From the NCBI GenBank assembly GCA_963741525.1, contig CAVUIW010000020.1:310001-374000 (forward strand): a DNA stretch of 64,000 nucleotides, given 5' to 3'. Made by a program: the position numbers and the translations under genes. This stretch comes from JANNSX01 sp963741525 (lineage in GTDB: Bacteria > Pseudomonadota > Alphaproteobacteria > Rhizobiales > Hyphomicrobiaceae). Shown here piece after piece: positions 26,179 to 35,193 of the stretch (position 1 is its first letter; each line of letters opens with the position of its first letter). Below the pieces are notes generated by a model that was not told the DNA's origin, made no database searches, and saw only the letters and a program-made list of their open reading frames with translations.

Positions 26179-27351
26179 ATGGCCAAGCGCAGCACCAGAA
26201 AAATCCAAGCCGCCAAGACAACGGTGAAAGTGGCTGATCGATTCGATCCAAGCCGACCCTATAATGCATTGCCACAGCTGCCACCCGCGGCGGCGATCGA
26301 GACCACTGCGATACTCAAAGCCTGCATTGGCGCCAGGGCAGCACTCGCTGGCCTTCGCGTTGCTTGCAAGCTCATCCCCAACGAGACAGTCCTCATCAAC
26401 ACCATTCCGATGCTGGAGGCTCGCGCTAGCTCCGAGATTGAGAACATCGTCACGACCAACGATGCCTTGTTCCGCCAGGCGACCCATAGCGATATGGGCG
26501 ATAGTCCGGCAGTCAAAGAGGCACTCAATTACCGAAGTGCCCTCTACCATGGCCTAGCTGCCGTTGAAAAAAAGCCGGTCTCCACAAACATCGCCGTCGA
26601 GATCTGCCGCATTATCAAGGACACGGATCTCGACATCCGAAAGATACCCGGCACCACGCTCAAGAATGCAGCCACGGGCGAAACGATTTACACGCCACCC
26701 GAAGGCGAGGACCAGTTGCGCCGGCTGCTTGCAAATTGGGAGAGGTTCCAGAACGCCCCCGGCGATCTCGATCCTTTGATCAGAATGGCTGTGCTGCACT
26801 ACCAATTCGAGGCGATCCACCCGTTTGTTGACGGCAATGGCCGAACCGGACGCATCCTCAATCTGCTCAGTCTCGTCCAAGATGATTTGCTAGAGCTGCC
26901 GACGCTTTATCTGAGCCGGCACTTCTTGCACACGCGGACCGACTACTACCGCCTGCTGCTCCGCGTCACGACCCATGCCGAATGGGAGCCGTGGATTCTC
27001 TACGTGCTGGAAGCTTGCCGTGCGACATCGCTCTGGACATCCGCGAAAATCGATGCCGTGCGCAACCTGATGGAGGCAACGATCGAGCATGCTCGCACGA
27101 ACGCCCCCAAAATATACACGCGCGAGCTGATCGACGCGATCTTCACGCAACCCTATTGCCGGATCGGCAATCTGGTCGAACGCGGAATCGCCAAACGGGA
27201 AACGGCCTCGGTGTACCTCAAGACCCTTGCGGGAATTGGAATCTTCGAAGAGTTGAAGGCCGGCCGCGAGAAGCTATTCGTAAACAGACGCTATCTCGAC
27301 CTACTCAGCAGCGAGGAGCATCGGTTTCCCGGCTACACGCGCCCTAGATAA
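26179..27351 (+). CDS. Fic family protein (class II, with C-terminal winged helix)
   Basis: This 390-residue Fic protein has a canonical motif HPFVDGNGRTGR at residues 214-225, predicting active AMP transfer (AMPylation) or related nucleotidyl transfer to a protein target. An N-terminal inhibitory helix with the (S/T)xxxE(G/N) pattern is seen as Ser84-Glu88-Asn89 in ASSEIENI, which marks class II self-inhibited Fic enzymes. The last about 100 residues (IGNLVERGIAKRETASVYLK onward) look like a winged helix-turn-helix. The ATG at 26179 has no clear Shine-Dalgarno, and upstream in-frame ATGs lie inside the operator array, so this start was kept. It sits alone between direct repeats, between genes of a catabolic set. 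Confidence 0.9.
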   Translation: MAKRSTRKIQAAKTTVKVADRFDPSRPYNALPQLPPAAAIETTAILKACIGARAALAGLRVACKLIPNETVLINTIPMLEARASSEIENIVTTNDALFRQATHSDMGDSPAVKEALNYRSALYHGLAAVEKKPVSTNIAVEICRIIKDTDLDIRKIPGTTLKNAATGETIYTPPEGEDQLRRLLANWERFQNAPGDLDPLIRMAVLHYQFEAIHPFVDGNGRTGRILNLLSLVQDDLLELPTLYLSRHFLHTRTDYYRLLLRVTTHAEWEPWILYVLEACRATSLWTSAKIDAVRNLMEATIEHARTNAPKIYTRELIDAIFTQPYCRIGNLVERGIAKRETASVYLKTLAGIGIFEELKAGREKLFVNRRYLDLLSSEEHRFPGYTRPR

Positions 27352-27388
27352 CCCGCCAGACGCGGACTTCTCCGCTCCGGGCAACCGG

Positions 27389-27407
27389 TGCCGACCCCAC
27401 TTGGCCC
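27389..27407 (+). repeat. Right direct repeat flanking the Fic gene
   Basis: TGCCGACCCCACTTGGCCC matches the two blocks at 25927-25970 on the other side of the Fic gene. It runs into a terminator hairpin at 27403-27423. Confidence 0.7.
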
Positions 27408-27431
27408 GCCTCTCTGGCGGGCCTATTGTTT
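27403..27431 (+). terminator. Rho-independent-like terminator after the Fic gene
   Basis: An 8-bp perfect stem GGCCCGCC/GGCGGGCC with a TCTCT loop (27403-27423) is followed by TATTGTTT. A weaker, diverged copy of the hairpin is seen at 25966-25987 after the permease gene. Confidence 0.65.
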
Positions 27432-27462
27432 GGCGACACGCCTAATCAACAGGAAACGCCCC

Positions 27463-28831
27463 ATGCCCGGCATGCTGACCCTCGACGAGCTGAAAGCCAT
27501 CACCAAATCCGGCGAGATCGACACCGTCGTCGCCTGCTTCACCGATCTCCAGGGGCGGCTCGCGGGCAAGCGCTTTCACGCGCCCTTCTTCTGCGACGGC
27601 GCCCATGAGGAGACGCATGCCTGCAATTATCTGCTGGCGCTTGACATCGATATGGAGACGGTGCCGGGCTACAAGGCGGCCTCCTGGGAGCGCGGCTACG
27701 GTGACTTCACGCTGAAGCCCGACATGAAGACGCTCCGCCGCATTCCCTGGCAGGAAGGCGCGGCCCTCGTCCTTTGCGATGTGCTCGACCATCACACGCA
27801 TGCGGCCGTGCCGCATTCCCCGCGGGCCATGCTGAAACGCCAGGTCGATCGCATCGCCGCCCAGAACATGCAGGCGCTCGCGGCCTCCGAGCTCGAGTTC
27901 TTCCTGTTCGAGGAGTCCTACGACGCCATCACCGATCGCGGCTTCAAGGACCCCAAGACGGCGGCCCGCTACCTCGAGGACTACTCGATCCTGCTCTCCT
28001 CAAAAGAGGAGCCCTACATGCGCGCGCTGCGCAACGGCCTCGCCGGCGCCGGCATCATCGTCGAGAACTCCAAGGGCGAGTACGGCCCGGGCCAGGAGGA
28101 GATCAACGTCAAGTATTCCGATGCCCTCGACATGGCCGACCAGCACGTCATCATCAAGAACGGCGCCAAGGAGATCGCCCATCAGCAGGGCAAGCGCCGT
28201 CACCTTCATGTCGAAGTACAGCTACAATTATTCGGGCAACTCCTCCCACATCCACATGTCGCTCTGGCACAAGGACGGGCACTCGCTGTTCCACGACACG
28301 TCGGCCGAGCACGGCATGTCCAAGCTGATGCGCCAGTTTCTCGCCGGCCAGCTCAAATACTCCCGCGAGATCACCTGGTTCCTGGCGCCCTACATCAACT
28401 CCTACAAGCGCTTCATGGTTGGCACCTTCGCGCCGACGCGGGCGATCTGGTCGTTCGACAACCGGACGGCGGGGTTCCGGCTCTGTGGTGCCGACACCAA
28501 GGCGATCAGGGTCGAATGCCGGATCGGCGGCGCCGATCTCAATCCCTATTTCGCCTACGCGGCGCTGCTCGCGGCGGGTCTGCGCGGCATCGAGGAAAAG
28601 CTCGAGCTGGAGCCGGCTTTCGCGGGCGATGCCTACACGGCCAAGAACCTGCGCGAGATTCCCAAGACCTTGCGCGAGGCGATCGCGCTCATGAAGGGCT
28701 CGGAGATGCTGAGGGAAGCCTTCGGCCAGGACGTCATGGAGCACATGATCCACACCGCCGAATGGGAGCAGTTCGAATACGACCGCCGCATCACCGATTG
28801 GGAGCTGAAGCGGGGGTTCGAGAGGAGTTGA
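27463..28831 (+). CDS. Glutamine synthetase family protein, frameshifted at 28195
   Basis: Two frames join into one protein of about 455 residues. The first frame carries the N-terminal beta-grasp and substrate region (ASELEFFLFEESYDAI, GPGQEEINVKYSDALD). After HQQGK one extra C at 28195 shifts the frame, and the second frame resumes with AVTFMSKYSYNYSGNSSHIH and contains GADLNPYFAYAALLAAGL. This is the GlnA fold used for gamma-glutamyl ligation of ammonia, amines or polyamines with ATP. The divergent residues suggest an amine ligase rather than the housekeeping enzyme. The ATG at 27463 has AGGAAA upstream. It was probably once adjacent to the APC permease gene. Confidence 0.85.
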
Positions 28832-28909
28832 GGTCGACTGGCGAAACGTTTCGGCTGCCGGCGCGGGAGTTGGGGCAGCCTCAATCCGAAACCGAGTGCC
28901 AACCTAGAA

Positions 28910-29500
28910 CTAGTCGACCTCGATCCCCCTCGCTCGTGCAAAAGCGCGCATGTGGAAGCGGATTTGCGCGTCGCTGTATCGGCTCGATGTTCCGACGGGA
29001 CAGGCGTCACGCGCGCGGCAGCCGAGCGTCAGGCAGCGTGGCGCGGCATCGGTGCGGAGATGGGAGGCGCAGGCGCCGACGTCGTAACTCGTGCCGGTGA
29101 AGGCGTCGACGGGGCAGGCCGTGAGGCAGGGTTTTGTTGGGCAGCTATCGCACGGTTTTGGGCGCTCCGATCGCGCCGGTAGGCCTTCGACAGCGCCTGA
29201 AAACAGTAGAGCACCGCGATAAGCGTGCCAGAGTCCATGCTCGGGATGGATCAACAGGCCGAGCGGTGAGGGGTGAACATCCTCCGCGCGCTGGGCCCAA
29301 CGCTGGAACGGCAGATAGGGCGTATCGTTGGGATACGCGGCGCGCGCGCCGAGCTTTGCCGCCACGGGATCGATGACGCGCTTGGCCCAGCGATCCAGCG
29401 GATCGGGCTCGTCGCGGCGCTGGCACTCGAAACTGTCGAAACCTTCGCCGCCAACCGTGCCGATCAGAATGGCGGTGCACGACGACAGGCCGTCTGGCAT
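28910..29500 (-). CDS. 4Fe-4S ferredoxin-type protein (QueG-like double-cluster domain)
   Basis: This protein of about 196 residues has two cysteine clusters: CDSCPTKPCLTACPVDAF and CASHLRT...CLTLGCRARDACPVG. They form the double 4Fe-4S domain also found in epoxyqueuosine reductase. The middle LGLLIHPEHGLWHAYRGALL is characteristic of a ferredoxin-annotated Rhizobiales family. The natural N-terminus is probably longer. Same-frame residues SYADVVAALASSGLIARGG lie upstream of 29500 but lack a start codon. An ATG at 29574 would fit with a one-base shift. The electron-transfer partner is unknown. Confidence 0.75.
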   Translation of the reverse strand: MPDGLSSCTAILIGTVGGEGFDSFECQRRDEPDPLDRWAKRVIDPVAAKLGARAAYPNDTPYLPFQRWAQRAEDVHPSPLGLLIHPEHGLWHAYRGALLFSGAVEGLPARSERPKPCDSCPTKPCLTACPVDAFTGTSYDVGACASHLRTDAAPRCLTLGCRARDACPVGTSSRYSDAQIRFHMRAFARARGIEVD

Positions 29501-29591
29501 CTCGCCATGGCGGATCTCGGTTCCGCCACGCGCAATGAGCCCGCTGCTCGCGAGCGCGGCGACAACATCGGCATACGAGACCGAGTGGGCT

Positions 29592-30353
29592 TCAGCGCCG
29601 GTAATCGGAGCCTTCCTCGTCGAGGATGCGCTTCAGCTCGTTGAAGTGCAGGCCGGGACCGCCCGGATAGGCGATCCACTGCTCGCAGGTCTTCTTGGCG
29701 ACCTCATGGGAGGCGATGCGCAGCGGCTTACCTGTCGACAGCGCGGTGATGTAGGTTTCGCACGACCGCTCGAAATAGTAGAGCAGGTCGAAGGCCTGGG
29801 CGGTATCGGTGCCCGTGATCATGACGCCGTGATTGCCCATGATCATCACCGGCTTGCCGGGATTGTCGCGGAAGGCGTGGCTGACGCGCTCGGCTTCCTC
29901 GCCGAGCCCCATGCCGTCGAAGCCCTCGTCGATGATCACGCGGCCGTAGAAGCGCATGGAGTTCTGGTCGATGGGTGGCAGCGTCGAGTCGGCGAGGCAG
30001 GCGAGCGCCAGCGCGTATTTGGAATGCACATGCAGGATGCAGGTCGCGCCCGGCACGTTGCGGTGGATGGCGCCGTGGAGATCCCAGGCGGTCGGGTCGG
30101 GCGCGTTGGGCTGGTCCATGGTGGCCGGATCATTGGCGTCGAGCAGCAGCAGCTCGGAAGCGCGCACCTTGGCGAAATGCCGGCCGTTCGGGTTCATGAG
30201 GAACTGCTTGCCGTCGTCCGAGACGGCAAGCGAAAGGTGGTTCGCCACCGCCTCGTGCATGTTGAGCCGCGCCGTCCAGCGGAAGGCAGCGGCGAGGTCG
30301 CAGCGGGCCTCCCAATGGTCGATGTTGGGGCGGAGCTGGGTGACGGCGCTCAT
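29592..30353 (-). CDS. Class II aldolase/adducin family protein
   Basis: This 253-residue class II aldolase-fold protein has metal ligands in CILHVHSKYALALA (His-x-His) and MGNHGVMITG (His). The segment ANHLSLAVSDDGKQFLMNPNG is the family's N-terminal substrate loop. Enzymes of this family cleave or epimerise sugar phosphates such as fuculose-1-phosphate with zinc. The substrate here is unknown. GAGGAGG lies 7 bases before the ATG at 30353. The longer frame to 30467 overlaps the promoter region of the divergent cysQ gene. Confidence 0.87.
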   Translation of the reverse strand: MSAVTQLRPNIDHWEARCDLAAAFRWTARLNMHEAVANHLSLAVSDDGKQFLMNPNGRHFAKVRASELLLLDANDPATMDQPNAPDPTAWDLHGAIHRNVPGATCILHVHSKYALALACLADSTLPPIDQNSMRFYGRVIIDEGFDGMGLGEEAERVSHAFRDNPGKPVMIMGNHGVMITGTDTAQAFDLLYYFERSCETYITALSTGKPLRIASHEVAKKTCEQWIAYPGGPGLHFNELKRILDEEGSDYRR

Positions 30354-30537
30354 ATGGTGGCCTCCTCGAAGCAGCGGATGCCAGTCATTTTGGGCGTGGC
30401 GCCGCCCGGTGTCCAGGGTCTGGCCAGCATACCCCATGCGCATTTGCCGCCTTGGTGAAGGCCTCACGGGAGGCGGCAGGCTGCCTTGCCACCCCCGGCT
30501 GCCCGTGACATGACCGGGCGCTCAAACGGAGCCCCTC

Positions 30538-31296
30538 ATGCCTGACCGGAAATCCCTCATTGCCGAGATGCGACGGGCGGCGTTGGATGCCGGCCGGGTC
30601 ATTCTCGACATCTACGAGCGCGGCTTTGCCACCGAGCGCAAGGCCGATGGCTCGCCCGTAACCGAGGCGGACCGGCAAGGCGAGGCGCTCATCCTGGAGC
30701 GGCTGGCGGCCGCGGCACCTGTAATTCCAGTCGTATCCGAGGAGAATGCCGCGTCCCACGCCCTGGCTCCGCCAGAGCGGTTTTTCCTCGTCGATCCCCT
30801 CGATGGCACCAAGGAATTCGTCTCGCGCAACGGCGAGTTCACGGTGAACATCGCGCTCATCGAGCAAGGCGTGCCGGTGCTCGGCGTTGTCTATGCGCCG
30901 GTCAAGGGCCAGTTGTTCTGGGTGGACGTGCAAGGGAATGCCATCGAGGAGCACGAAGGCCGCCAATCCGTCATCACCGCGCGCACTCCGCCGATGACGG
31001 GCCTCATCGCCGCCGTCAGCCGTTCGCATCTGGACGAGGCGAGCACTCAGTTCCTCAAGGGTCACAAGCTCGCCGGAACGATCCAGGCGGGCTCCTCGCT
31101 CAAGTTCTGTCTCGTGGCGCGCGGCGAGGCCGACGTCTATCCGCGCTTCGGGCGGACCAACGAATGGGATACGGCGGCGGGCGACGCGGTGCTGCGCGCA
31201 GCCGGTGGGCGCATGCTGACACCCGAGGGCGAGGTATTCCGCTACGGCAAGCCGGGTTATGGTAACGGGCCATACATGGCCTGGGGCAAAGCGTGA
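30538..31296 (+). CDS. cysQ: 3'(2'),5'-bisphosphate nucleotidase CysQ
   Basis: This 252-residue enzyme of the inositol monophosphatase superfamily has metal-binding motifs PVVSEENA, DPLDGTKEFVSRNGEFTVNI and the C-terminal WDTAAGDAVLRAAGG, which match CysQ. It removes the 3' phosphate of PAP/PAPS formed in sulfate assimilation, in the cytoplasm with magnesium. GGAG lies just upstream of the ATG at 30538. A second family member (suhB) is encoded at 38738. The M55 aminopeptidase gene begins 8 bases after its stop. Confidence 0.92.
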   Translation: MPDRKSLIAEMRRAALDAGRVILDIYERGFATERKADGSPVTEADRQGEALILERLAAAAPVIPVVSEENAASHALAPPERFFLVDPLDGTKEFVSRNGEFTVNIALIEQGVPVLGVVYAPVKGQLFWVDVQGNAIEEHEGRQSVITARTPPMTGLIAAVSRSHLDEASTQFLKGHKLAGTIQAGSSLKFCLVARGEADVYPRFGRTNEWDTAAGDAVLRAAGGRMLTPEGEVFRYGKPGYGNGPYMAWGKA

Positions 31297-31304
31297 GGAC
31301 CGCC

Positions 31305-32102
31305 ATGAAGGTCTACATCAGCGTCGACATCGAAGGCATCGCGGGCTCCCTCGACTGGGACGAGACCGAGATCGAGCATCCCCGCTACGCCGAGTTCCGC
31401 GCGCTGATGACCGGCGAGGCAAATGCGGCCATCGAGGGTGCGAAGCTCGCGGGCGCCGACGAAATCTGGGTCAAGGATGCGCATTCCTCGGGGCGAAATC
31501 TGATCATCGATGAGATGTCCGACGATGTGCGGGTCTTGCGCGGCTGGTCGGGCCATCCGTTCTCGATGGTCGAAGAGCTCGACAAGAGCTTCGCTGCCGT
31601 CGTCATGATCGGCTACCACGCCTCCGCCGGCAGCGAGGCCAATGCGCTGGCGCATACGCTCTCCGGCAAGGCGGTCGACATGCGGCTGAACGGCGAGCGC
31701 GTTTCGGAAGCGGTGATGCATGCTTATGCGGCGGCGCTCGTCGGCGTTCCGCTCGCCTTCGTCTCGGGCGATGCCGGGCTCTGCGAGGAGCTCAAGGCCT
31801 TCAATCCGGCGATTGCGACGCTCGCCGTCAAGCGCGGGTCGGGCGCTTCGACCAACTCGATGACGCCGGCCGGAGCGCGCGCGGCGATCCGCGACGGCGT
31901 CGCCGCGGCGCTACGAGGCAACCTCAAGCCGCGCGTTGCGAAACTGCCGAAAATGTTCTCTCTCGAGATCACCTATGGCGATCCCGTGACGGCGCATAAG
32001 ATGAGCTTTTATCCGGGCATGGAGCATGTCGGCGAGCGCAAGATCCGCCTCGATGCGAAAGATTGCTTCGAGGTGCTGAGGGCGTTGCAGTTCGTGGTTT
32101 GA
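31305..32102 (+). CDS. M55 family D-aminopeptidase (DppA-like)
   Basis: This 265-residue zinc peptidase of the DppA family has ligand residues Asp8 and Glu10 in SVDIEGIAG, His60 in KDAHSSG, His105 in GYHASAGSEANAL and an acidic residue near 131-135, in the same spacing as Bacillus DppA. It probably releases N-terminal D-amino acids from D-peptides, for example from peptidoglycan breakdown. The ATG at 31305 follows GAGGA. A GTG at 31293 overlaps the end of cysQ. A distant dipeptide-type ABC transporter (10.9-16.4 kb) could supply substrate, which is inference only. Confidence 0.9.
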   Translation: MKVYISVDIEGIAGSLDWDETEIEHPRYAEFRALMTGEANAAIEGAKLAGADEIWVKDAHSSGRNLIIDEMSDDVRVLRGWSGHPFSMVEELDKSFAAVVMIGYHASAGSEANALAHTLSGKAVDMRLNGERVSEAVMHAYAAALVGVPLAFVSGDAGLCEELKAFNPAIATLAVKRGSGASTNSMTPAGARAAIRDGVAAALRGNLKPRVAKLPKMFSLEITYGDPVTAHKMSFYPGMEHVGERKIRLDAKDCFEVLRALQFVV

Positions 32103-32116
32103 GGCCACCACCCACA

Positions 32117-32911
32117 ATGCCTACCCTCCCCATTCACATCGTCGATGCCTTCGCGGATCGCCCGCTCACCGGCAATCCAGCTGCCGTCGTGCCGCTCGAT
32201 CGCTGGTTGCCGGACGCGACGATGCAGGCCATCGCCGCCGAGCTCAATCTGTCGGAGACGGTGTTCTTCGTGCCCGAGGGCGAGGGATTTGCCATCCGCT
32301 GGTTCACGCCGATCCGCGAGGTCGACATGATCGGGCATGCGACGCTGGCGGCGGGCGCGTTGGTGCTCGATCGGTTGCGGCCTCAAACTGCCGAAGTCCG
32401 GTTCACCAGTCGCGGCGATACGATGATTGTCGAGCGTGACGGCGACGCCCTCACGCTCGAGATGCCGGCCTTGCCGGCGAAGCCGATCGAGCCGCCTGTG
32501 GGATTGATTGAAGGCCTCGGTCGCAGGCCCACTGCAATTTTCGCCGCCAAGCACTTTCTCTGCGTCTATGATCGCGCCGAGGATGTGGCCGCGCTTGCGC
32601 CGGATTTTCTCATGCTCAAAGCGCTGCCGCTTCCGGCCGTCATCGTCACTGCGCCGGGCGATACAGGCGGCGGCACTGCCGATTTCGTCTCCCGCTTCTT
32701 CGCGCCCGCCAACGGCGTCGACGAGGACCCGGTCTCCGGCGTCGCCCACCTCTGCCTCGTACCCTATTGGTCGAAGCGGCTCGGCAAAACCAGACTTGTG
32801 GGCCATCAGATCTCGCAGCGCGGCGGCATCATCCGCTGCGAGGATTTGGGCTCGCGCGTCCGCCTCGGTGGCAAGGTGGCGTACTTTCTCCAGGGCAGCA
32901 TCAGCGTGTGA
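32117..32911 (+). CDS. PhzF family isomerase-like protein
   Basis: This 264-residue PhzF/DAP-epimerase-fold protein has the catalytic Glu47 in LNLSETVFF and the conserved GNPAAV near residue 19. The segments WFTPIREVDMIGHATLAAG and VDEDPVSGVAHLCLVPYW are typical of the family. Members catalyse proton shifts on small acids. The substrate is unknown, and phenazine genes are absent, so no phenazine role is implied. It follows the M55 peptidase gene by 14 bases, and the three genes cysQ, M55 and phzF form one transcription unit. Confidence 0.9.
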   Translation: MPTLPIHIVDAFADRPLTGNPAAVVPLDRWLPDATMQAIAAELNLSETVFFVPEGEGFAIRWFTPIREVDMIGHATLAAGALVLDRLRPQTAEVRFTSRGDTMIVERDGDALTLEMPALPAKPIEPPVGLIEGLGRRPTAIFAAKHFLCVYDRAEDVAALAPDFLMLKALPLPAVIVTAPGDTGGGTADFVSRFFAPANGVDEDPVSGVAHLCLVPYWSKRLGKTRLVGHQISQRGGIIRCEDLGSRVRLGGKVAYFLQGSISV

Positions 32912-32917
32912 TTCTTT

Positions 32918-33236
32918 CCTCCCCCTTTCGTCGCGCCGGAGGCGCGCCTCCGGCGCGACGAAAGGGGAGGACTGTTCGCCTTGGGTTTAGCGTCAAGCTA
33001 AACCCTTAGGCGAACATAGGTGGGGGTGCTCGTTCCACGATGTCGATGCTGGTGGCCGCTCTAGAAAAGTTGCTTGACCTGGTCAATGAGACATCCTGTG
33101 CTTGCGCGAGTTGAAGCGTGCTTGCAACCTTTTGCGATGTTTCACGAGCACCCCCACCTAGGCGCGCCTGAGGACTTACGCGCTTCGCGCCTAAGTCCAA
33201 GGCGCGCGGTCCTCCCCCATAGGAAGGGGGAGGAAA
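32918..33236. repeat. Composite palindromic repeat block
   Basis: The gene-free stretch 32912-33302 is filled with nested inverted repeats. A near-perfect 26-bp palindrome with no loop lies at 32918-32970. A hairpin with 18- and 19-base arms (one-base bulge) lies at 32974-33015. A wide pair, AGGTGGGGGTGCTCG with its complement, lies at 33018-33032 and 33147-33161. A CCTCCCCC/GGGGGAGG hairpin closes the block at 33211-33236. The modules match those at 14641-14790 and 36048-36175. Confidence 0.85.
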
Positions 33237-33312
33237 GTGTGCGTCGGCCCATCAAACCACATGGCAGAAGGAGAGTACGGCAAGGTCGTTGAGCGCAGGC
33301 ACTCAATCACTC

Positions 33313-34327
33313 TCACACCCCGTAGTGCCCCCGGTACCACGCCACGAACCGCTGTACTCCATCCTCGATCGGCGTCGCGGGGCGGAAGCCGACGGCATCC
33401 GCCAGCGCATCGACATCGGCATAGGTCTTGGGCACGTCGCCCGGCTTGCAGGGGCAGGAAGTTCTTCTTGGCTTCCTTGCCCGATCGCCTTCTCGATCGC
33501 CGCGATGAAGGTCATCAGCGGCACGGGATTGTTGTTGCCGATATTGTAGAGCCGATAGGGCGCGGTCGAGGTGGCGCTGTCGGGGGCATCGCCCGACCAA
33601 TGCGGGATTGGGCTCGGCCACATGGTCGAGCGTCCGGACCACACCCTGCACGATGTCGTCGATATAGGTGAAATCGCGCTCGTGCTTGCCGTAGTTGAAG
33701 ACGTCGATCGGCTCGCCGGCGAGAATCTTCCGCGTGAACAGGAACAGCGACATGTCCGGCCGGCCCCAGGGGCCGTAGACCGTGAAGAAGCGCAGGCCCG
33801 TCACCGGCAGGCGATAGAGATGCGCGTAGGAATGCGCCATCAACTCGTTCGATTTCTTCGTCGCCGCGTAGAGGCTGACGGGATGGTCGACATTGTGATG
33901 CACGCTGAACGGCATCGCCGTGTTGGCGCCGTAGACCGAGCTCGACGAGGCGAAGACGAGATGCTCGACGCCGTTGTGCCGGCAGCCCTCGAGGATGTTC
34001 AACGTGCCGACGATATTGGCGTCGATATAGGCGCGCGGGTTCTCGATCGAGTAGCGCACGCCGGCTTGCGCCGCCAGATGCACGACGCGCTCCGGCTTCT
34101 CGCTGCGGAACAGCTCGCTCGATCAGCGCGCGGTCTTCTAGAGTCGCCCTTGACGAAGCGGAAGCGATTGTGCGGCGTCAGCTGCGCCAGCCGCGCCTCT
34201 TTCAGCTTCGGATCGTAGTAGGCGTTGAGATTGTCGAGTCCGACGACTGTCGTCGCCGCGCGCCAGCAGCGCCTGCGTCGTGTGAAAGCCGATGAAGCCG
34301 GCCGCGCCTGTGAGCGAGAACCTTCAC
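33313..34327 (-). pseudogene. UDP-glucuronate 4-epimerase-like gene, broken by about seven +1 shifts
   Basis: Read with corrections, the locus encodes an about 335-residue NAD-dependent epimerase. The Rossmann motif is TGAAGFIGFHT, the SDR triad is in FASSSSVYGANT and YAATKKSNE, and the nucleotide-sugar end is FLPLQPGDVPKTYADVDAL. These match UDP-glucuronate 4-epimerase, which makes UDP-galacturonate for cell-surface polysaccharides. Only the middle (33650-34083) is in one frame. Single extra bases are needed near 34315, 34255, 34140, 34120, 33602, 33484 and 33455. The total length, 1015 bases, equals 336 codons plus seven. The GTG at 34327 overlaps the stop of the PhyH gene. It may be intact in the organism. 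Confidence 0.8.
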
Positions 34328-35193
34328 GCCGCCGCGCGCCCGCCGCCGACGTAGCTCTCGATCCAGGGCGTGCGATAGCCGTCGTTCCGCCACATGATCG
34401 GGAAGAAGCTCTCGTCCATCTCGAGCGTGCCGGCCTTCTTGTAGCGGCCGTAGACGTAGCCGATGTTGGTCGGGTGGAACTTCGCCGCCGAGGAGGCCGC
34501 GTGCGTGATGACCGAGCGGCGCGGGGCGGCGCCGCGATTGTCGCGCGAGCCGTGCCAGGTCTGGCCGTGATGGAAGACGGCGGTGCCCGCCTTGACGACG
34601 ATCGGCACGATCTCGGGATCCGTGACGCCGGCCGCCTTCGCCGCCGGATACATGTCCTCCAGCGGATCGTCCGGCGCGTGGAAGTGCTTGATCGGCGCCG
34701 CCACCGGCCACAGATGCGAGCCGCGCACATACTCGATCGTGCCTTGATCGGCGCGCGTGTCGTCGAGCGTAATCCAACAGGTCATCAGCTGCGGCGGGTC
34801 GATCCACTTCTGATAGCTGTCGTCCTGATGGAAGCCCAAGGGCTTCGTGCCCGGCGGCTTCCAGATGACGTTGTCCTGGTTCATGCGGGCGCCCGGCCAG
34901 CCGCGCAGCGTCGCGCAGGCTTCCCCGATGTCTTCACGGAGCGCGATTCTCGCAATGGTGCGATCCGATTTCCAGCCATTGCAGATCTGCCGCGTCACGT
35001 CCGGCCGGTCCTTGCCGGCCTTCCAGTTCCATTCGTCGGGATAGAGGCCGGTCTCGAACGTGCCGGAGAACAGCGGTTCGACCCGGCTGCGGGCCGCCTC
35101 GATCTCGGACGGGTCGAGCACGTTTTCGACAATGACGAAGCCGTCCTTTGCGAAGGTTTCGAGATGGGCGGAGGTGAGCACAATGCGGGCCAT
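34324..35193 (-). CDS. Phytanoyl-CoA dioxygenase (PhyH) family protein
   Basis: This 289-residue Fe(II)/2-oxoglutarate-dependent oxygenase has iron ligands in GFHQDDSYQ (His-x-Asp). The distal His is in FHHGQTWHGS, followed by the 2-oxoglutarate-binding Arg in PRRSVIT. Typical substrates of bacterial PhyH proteins are small hydroxylated or secondary metabolites, not only phytanoyl-CoA. The ATG at 35193 was chosen over the extension to 35244, which enters the promoter region shared with the divergent dehalogenase gene. The stop overlaps the GTG of the epimerase gene in a GTGA junction, indicating one transcript. Confidence 0.88.
   Translation of the reverse strand: MARIVLTSAHLETFAKDGFVIVENVLDPSEIEAARSRVEPLFSGTFETGLYPDEWNWKAGKDRPDVTRQICNGWKSDRTIARIALREDIGEACATLRGWPGARMNQDNVIWKPPGTKPLGFHQDDSYQKWIDPPQLMTCWITLDDTRADQGTIEYVRGSHLWPVAAPIKHFHAPDDPLEDMYPAAKAAGVTDPEIVPIVVKAGTAVFHHGQTWHGSRDNRGAAPRRSVITHAASSAAKFHPTNIGYVYGRYKKAGTLEMDESFFPIMWRNDGYRTPWIESYVGGGRAAA

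Noticed and set aside
28910..29500. Full epoxyqueuosine reductase (queG)
   Set aside because: Only the double 4Fe-4S region is similar. The cobalamin-binding part and usual length of about 380 residues are missing.
32117..32911. Phenazine biosynthesis
   Set aside because: A PhzF-family protein is present, but no other phenazine genes occur, and PhzF relatives have many other roles.
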